Below, one piece after another: positions 13,755-16,784 of a DNA stretch of 16,784 nt. The stretch spans positions 1 to 16,784 of the forward strand of contig JAKAMD010000027.1 of assembly GCA_021823875.1 (NCBI GenBank), given 5' to 3'. This stretch comes from Pseudomonadota bacterium (GTDB taxonomy: Bacteria; Pseudomonadota; Alphaproteobacteria; Rhizobiales; Xanthobacteraceae). The position numbers were made by a program, and so were the translations under genes. How positions within the stretch are numbered: the stretch's first letter is position 1; the number at the start of each line of letters is the position of its first letter. Under the pieces are notes generated by a model that saw only the letters and a program-made list of their open reading frames with translations, was not told where the DNA came from and ran no database searches.

Positions 13755-15164
13755 CTAAAATTGAAAGTAGATGAAGCGCTGGCCGGTGAACGAGCCGAAC
13801 AAGAGAATCAGCACGAACAACGCATAGGCACCGGCGGTCCGCCTCACCAGCGACGCCGTGTACCAGGAGCGCAGGCGTTCGCTTCTGCCGCCAAGATCGA
13901 CCGCCAGCACGACCAAAGCCATGGCGAAGATCAAGGCGCATTCCGGCGGAATCGCGCCCCACGTCATTTCATAGCCCTTGAACGACAGTAGAATGCCGAT
14001 CAGGCCGATGGCGTGATCGAGATCGGCAGCCCGGAAAAATATCCAGGCAAAGCACGTGAGAGAGAACACAACGAGCGTCGCGGCGGTTTTCGATATCCAT
14101 GACGGCAGATGCAGCAATCGTTCGACAGCCGCCAGCGGCGGCGCCAGCAGACGCTCCAAGATGAGGAAGGCGCCGTGCAGCATGCCCCAGATAACGAATG
14201 TCCAATTGGCGCCATGCCAAAGGCCCCCCAAGAGCATCGTCACGGAGAGATTGCGGATGGTTTGCAGGCGTGAACCGCGGCTGCCGCCCTGCGGAATGAA
14301 CAGATAGTCGCGCAGCCAGGTCGACAGCGAAATATGCCAGCGGTGCCAGAATTCACGGAAACTCGCCGAGAAGTAGGGAGCGGCGAAATTGACACCAAAA
14401 TCCAGCCCCATAATCCGACCGATGCCGATGGCGATCAGCGAGTAGCCGGCGAAGTCTCCGTAAATCTGCAATGCAAAGCTGATGACGCCGGCGAGGTCCG
14501 CCAGACTGGTCGACAAAGCCGGCGCGCGGAATATGGCGTCGACATAGGGGCCGGCGTTATCGGCAAGACAAAGCTTCAACACGTATCCCCACAGCACCAT
14601 TTCAAGACCGGCGCCGAGACCGGCCCAGGTCACCTGCGGACCGCCGCGGATTTGCGGCAGCAGGCTTTTGGCGCGAACGATCGGCCCGGCGACGAGCTGC
14701 GGAAACAGGGTGACGTAGGTCGCAAAATAGAGAAGGTTTGGTTCAGACGGCATTTGCCGCCGCGACACGTCGATCAGGTAGCTTATACTATGGAAAGTGT
14801 AGAATGAAATGCCGATTGGCAGGATGATTTGCAAGGTGACCGGGGAAGCCGGCAGCCCGATATCCCGCATCAGTTCGGCAAATGATCCGATGAAGAAATT
14901 GAAGTATTTGAAAAGGCCAAGCAGCGCGAGATTCGCGGCGATCGCGGCGCGCAATACCGCCGGCCTGCCCTCCACATAGAGCCCGGATATGTAATTGAGC
15001 ATCGTCGAAAGCCAGATCAGCGGCAGGAAGCGCCAATCCCAGCCCGCATAGAAAATATTTGAGGCGATGAGCGTCACCCATAGGCGCCATTGCCGGCTGC
15101 TGACGATGTAGAACGGAAAGAAAATCGCGAAAAAGATCAGGAAATTCGAACTGTTGAAAAGCAC
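13755..15164 (-). CDS. MBOAT-family O-acyltransferase (AlgI/DltB-like)
   Basis: This is a polytopic membrane acyltransferase of 469 residues. It opens with the usual LFNSSNFLIFF and has KYFNFF around 86-91, LFPQLVAGPIVR at 153-164, EFWHRWHISLSTWLRDY with His277, and GLWHGANW with the candidate catalytic His317. AlgI-type MBOAT proteins carry acyl groups across the inner membrane for O-acetylation of exopolysaccharide, usually with an SGNH partner, which is the next gene. The GTG at 15164 is chosen because family members begin at this point and AGGGG lies about ten bases upstream. The frame is open to 15311, but that would add a 49-residue non-hydrophobic extension reaching toward the divergent moxR. 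The acylated substrate is unknown. Confidence 0.88.
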   Translation of the reverse strand: MLFNSSNFLIFFAIFFPFYIVSSRQWRLWVTLIASNIFYAGWDWRFLPLIWLSTMLNYISGLYVEGRPAVLRAAIAANLALLGLFKYFNFFIGSFAELMRDIGLPASPVTLQIILPIGISFYTFHSISYLIDVSRRQMPSEPNLLYFATYVTLFPQLVAGPIVRAKSLLPQIRGGPQVTWAGLGAGLEMVLWGYVLKLCLADNAGPYVDAIFRAPALSTSLADLAGVISFALQIYGDFAGYSLIAIGIGRIMGLDFGVNFAAPYFSASFREFWHRWHISLSTWLRDYLFIPQGGSRGSRLQTIRNLSVTMLLGGLWHGANWTFVIWGMLHGAFLILERLLAPPLAAVERLLHLPSWISKTAATLVVFSLTCFAWIFFRAADLDHAIGLIGILLSFKGYEMTWGAIPPECALIFAMALVVLAVDLGGRSERLRSWYTASLVRRTAGAYALFVLILLFGSFTGQRFIYFQF

Positions 15165-15324
15165 CGCTGGTGTTCCCCTGCCCCCCGTTGCCCGACCAGC
15201 AAGCTGACTCGGTCGCCCGTATAACGATAAACCCCGGCCGATAGCGCCAGCCGATATGCCGCTGCTTGCGGACCCCCATATTATTGTCCTAGATGCATTT
15301 GCCCGCGGCAATCAAGAGAAAACC

Positions 15325-16170
15325 ATGCGTTTCGAAGGCACCAGCGGCTATGTGGCGACCGACGATCTCAAGGTCGCGGTCAATGCGGCGATCACCCTGC
15401 AACGGCCGCTGCTGGTCAAGGGCGAGCCCGGCACCGGCAAGACCGTGCTGGCGCTGGAAATCGCCAAGGCGATCGACGCGCCGCTGATCGAATGGCACGT
15501 CAAGTCGACCACCAAGGCATTGCAGGGCCTGTACGAATATGACGCGGTCTCGCGCCTGCGCGACAGCCAGCTCGGCGACGAACGCGTGAAGGACATCCGC
15601 AACTACATCAAGCGCGGCAAGCTGTGGGACGCCTTCGTGTCCGACGAGCGCCCGGTGCTCCTGATCGACGAGATCGACAAGGCCGACATCGAGTTCCCCA
15701 ACGACCTGTTGCTGGAGCTCGACCGCATGGAGTTCTACGTCTACGAAACGTCGGAGACCGTGAAGGCGCGCCGCCGGCCGATCGTGGTCATCACCTCGAA
15801 CAACGAGAAGGAACTGCCGGACGCTTTCCTGCGCCGCTGCTTCTTCCACTACATCCGCTTCCCCGATCCCGACACCATGCGCGCCATCATCGAGGTGCAT
15901 TTCCCCGGCATCAAGCAGCGCCTGGTGGCGGAAGCCTTGAAGCTGTTCTACGAGATCCGCGAGGTGCCGGGCATGAAGAAGAAGCCGTCGACCTCGGAAC
16001 TGCTCGACTGGCTCAAATTGCTGATGGTCGAGGACATCGGCCCCGAATTGCTACGCGAGCGCGATCCCAAGAAGCTGATCCCGCCATTGCACGGCGCGCT
16101 GATCAAGAACGAGCAGGACGTGCACTTGTTCGAGCGGCTCGCCTTCATGGCGAGACGCGACGGGCGCTGA
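15325..16170 (+). CDS. MoxR-family AAA+ ATPase
   Basis: The 281-residue product is a MoxR-type AAA+ ATPase, a chaperone-like class that activates or inserts cofactors into partner enzymes, often with a VWA-domain protein. Visible motifs are Walker A GEPGTGKT at 33-40, Walker B VLLIDEID at 111-118, sensor 1 ITSNN at 156-160 and arginine candidates in AFLRRC at 168-172. The start is ATG 15325, giving the usual family N-terminus MRFEGTSGYVATDDLKVAVN; an in-frame ATG at 15256 would add 23 residues of no family resemblance. It is divergent from the MBOAT gene. Relatives are generally followed by a CoxE-like VWA gene; here no such gene follows, and instead the reading frame is echoed after the stop. 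It is cytoplasmic. Confidence 0.92.
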   Translation: MRFEGTSGYVATDDLKVAVNAAITLQRPLLVKGEPGTGKTVLALEIAKAIDAPLIEWHVKSTTKALQGLYEYDAVSRLRDSQLGDERVKDIRNYIKRGKLWDAFVSDERPVLLIDEIDKADIEFPNDLLLELDRMEFYVYETSETVKARRRPIVVITSNNEKELPDAFLRRCFFHYIRFPDPDTMRAIIEVHFPGIKQRLVAEALKLFYEIREVPGMKKKPSTSELLDWLKLLMVEDIGPELLRERDPKKLIPPLHGALIKNEQDVHLFERLAFMARRDGR

Positions 16171-16230
16171 GAAGCAGCGACCTACGTGTTTGAGCGGCTG
16201 GCGTTTATAACGAGAACAGACGGCAGCTAA
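16171..16230 (+). pseudogene. In-frame 60-base echo of the MoxR C-terminus
   Basis: Directly after the moxR TGA the same frame continues for 19 codons to a TAA. Its translation ends ATYVFERLAFITRTDGS, against DVHLFERLAFMARRDGR at the end of the MoxR protein. The two align codon for codon at a spacing of exactly 60 bases. In the matched codons of the core (Phe, Glu, Arg, Leu, Ala, Phe) most differences are at third positions, for example TTC/TTT, CTC/CTG, GCC/GCG. This suggests the end of a diverged second moxR copy rather than a recent tandem slip. There is no start codon of its own, so it is probably a remnant, or a read-through extension. Confidence 0.7.
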
Positions 16231-16339
16231 CGCGACCCCTGGCGCGACGCGAGGGGCGAGAGCGCGTAATTGTAACGGCCGTTTTATCCCGACCACCTCT
16301 CTTATGAGGCCGTCAGCGCCTTGTTAAGCGCGCCAAACA

Positions 16340-16358
16340 ATGCTACTTTCGGTAGCAT
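16340..16358. promoter_or_regulatory. Small perfect palindrome upstream of lipoprotein gene
   Basis: ATGCTAC (16340-16346) and GTAGCAT (16352-16358) are perfect inverted copies around TTTCG. It lies 34-52 bases before the lipoprotein start, in an AT-rich stretch where a promoter would be expected, so it could be an operator or a leader hairpin. No clear -35/-10 pair was fixed. The rest of the gap from 16231 to 16391 shows no gene. Confidence 0.4.
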
Positions 16359-16391
16359 AAAAACTAAATACATTTGTTACGGGAGGGGGAC

Positions 16392-16784
16392 ATGTTGAAG
16401 TTCGCGTTGCCGCCGTGCGTCGTGTGGGTGGCGTTGGCCTTATGCGGCTGTACGACCCCTGGCGCCATGTCGAATACCGCTTTGGATTTCAACGAAACCG
16501 TTGCACGCACATCTGACTCGCAAATCCTGCTCAACATCGTTCGCGCGACCTACCGCAACCCCACGCATTACTCCGCCATCACCCTAGTGCGGGACTCGCG
16601 CACCCTCCAAGGTACCGCCGGCGCCACCGCGAATTTTCCGTTCGGCCCTGACGTCACGCACGCCTATTCAGTTACACCGAGCCTGTCTGCCACTGGCACC
16701 TTGTCTCCAAGCTTTGATCTCGCCCCCTTGGACAATCGCGAGGCGGCGAATGGCCTCTTCCATCCGATCGACCCGCAAGTTCCC
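16392..16784 (+). CDS. Putative lipoprotein, N-terminal part (cut by window end)
   Basis: The frame is open from ATG 16392 to the end of the window, 131 codons, with no stop. A strong Shine-Dalgarno, GGGAGGGGG at 16381-16389, sits two bases before the ATG. The N-terminus MLKFALPPCVVWVALALCGC is a lipoprotein signal with a lipobox-like LCGC and a candidate lipidated Cys20; Cys18 is less likely. The mature part begins TTPGAMSNTALDFNETVART and continues with SDSQILLNIVRATYRNPTHY, a pattern I associate with uncharacterised proteobacterial outer-membrane-type lipoproteins, but I do not recognise a function. The Gly/Ala/Thr/Ser-rich stretch that follows could be beta-structured. The gene is not obviously linked to moxR. 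Confidence 0.75.
   Translation, partial: MLKFALPPCVVWVALALCGCTTPGAMSNTALDFNETVARTSDSQILLNIVRATYRNPTHYSAITLVRDSRTLQGTAGATANFPFGPDVTHAYSVTPSLSATGTLSPSFDLAPLDNREAANGLFHPIDPQVP

Noticed and set aside
15165..15311. N-terminal extension of the MBOAT frame to 15311
   Set aside because: The added 49 residues are not membrane-like and do not resemble the family; the GTG at 15164 begins the conserved LFNSSNFLIFF block with a ribosome site.
16231..16265. CCCCT/AGGGG inverted repeat after the MoxR echo as a terminator
   Set aside because: The stem is only about five base pairs with a long loop and no T-tract follows.

Overview
The window looks like chromosomal DNA from a GC-rich alphaproteobacterium, most likely Hyphomicrobiales (Rhizobiales) and close to the Bradyrhizobium/Rhodopseudomonas/Pseudolabrys side. 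The grounds are short alphaproteobacterial flagellins of about 276 residues, the FlbT/FlaF regulator pair that is typical of this class, CtrA-type TTAA-N7-TTAA sites, and generally high-GC codon use. The genus assignment is inference.

Region 1 (1-7276) is a flagellar filament/hook locus. On the + strand it carries the C-terminal end of one flagellin, a strong terminator, a complete second flagellin, and flbT overlapping flaF. A bidirectional terminator at 2227-2254 separates these from a convergent minus-strand operon flgE-flgK-flgL (hook and the two hook-filament junction proteins). A textbook sigma-54 promoter (TGGCAC-N5-TTGCT) lies upstream of flgE.

Region 2 (7277-9053) is an asparagine-synthetase-family amidotransferase gene on the same strand as flgE. 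It has a perfect CtrA-type site upstream and a plus-sense hairpin/T-tract on each side.

Region 3 (9087-10380) is a methionine sulfoxide reductase pair, msrA then msrB, both with export signals, so probably periplasmic repair. The gap between them is almost entirely filled by two long imperfect palindromes of related design. One begins a base from the msrB Shine-Dalgarno and the other contains the msrA stop codon.

Region 4 (10541-15164) is a surface-sugar theme: a TPR + GT41 (O-GlcNAc-transferase-like) glycosyltransferase on the + strand, then a minus-strand MBOAT O-acyltransferase followed four bases later by an SGNH-type membrane-anchored protein. The TPR-GT41 layout resembles flagellin glycosyltransferases of the FlmG type, which fits the flagellins nearby, but the link is inferred.

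Region 5 (15325-16784) is a MoxR-family AAA+ ATPase followed in frame by a 60-base diverged echo of its own C-terminus, then an intergenic region with a small palindrome and the start of an unrecognised lipoprotein cut by the window end.

No tRNA, rRNA, CRISPR array, transposase or integrase was seen. I found no single clearly new multi-gene system. The most unusual items are the msrA/msrB palindrome pair, the MoxR tail echo, and the CtrA-type site on the amidotransferase gene.
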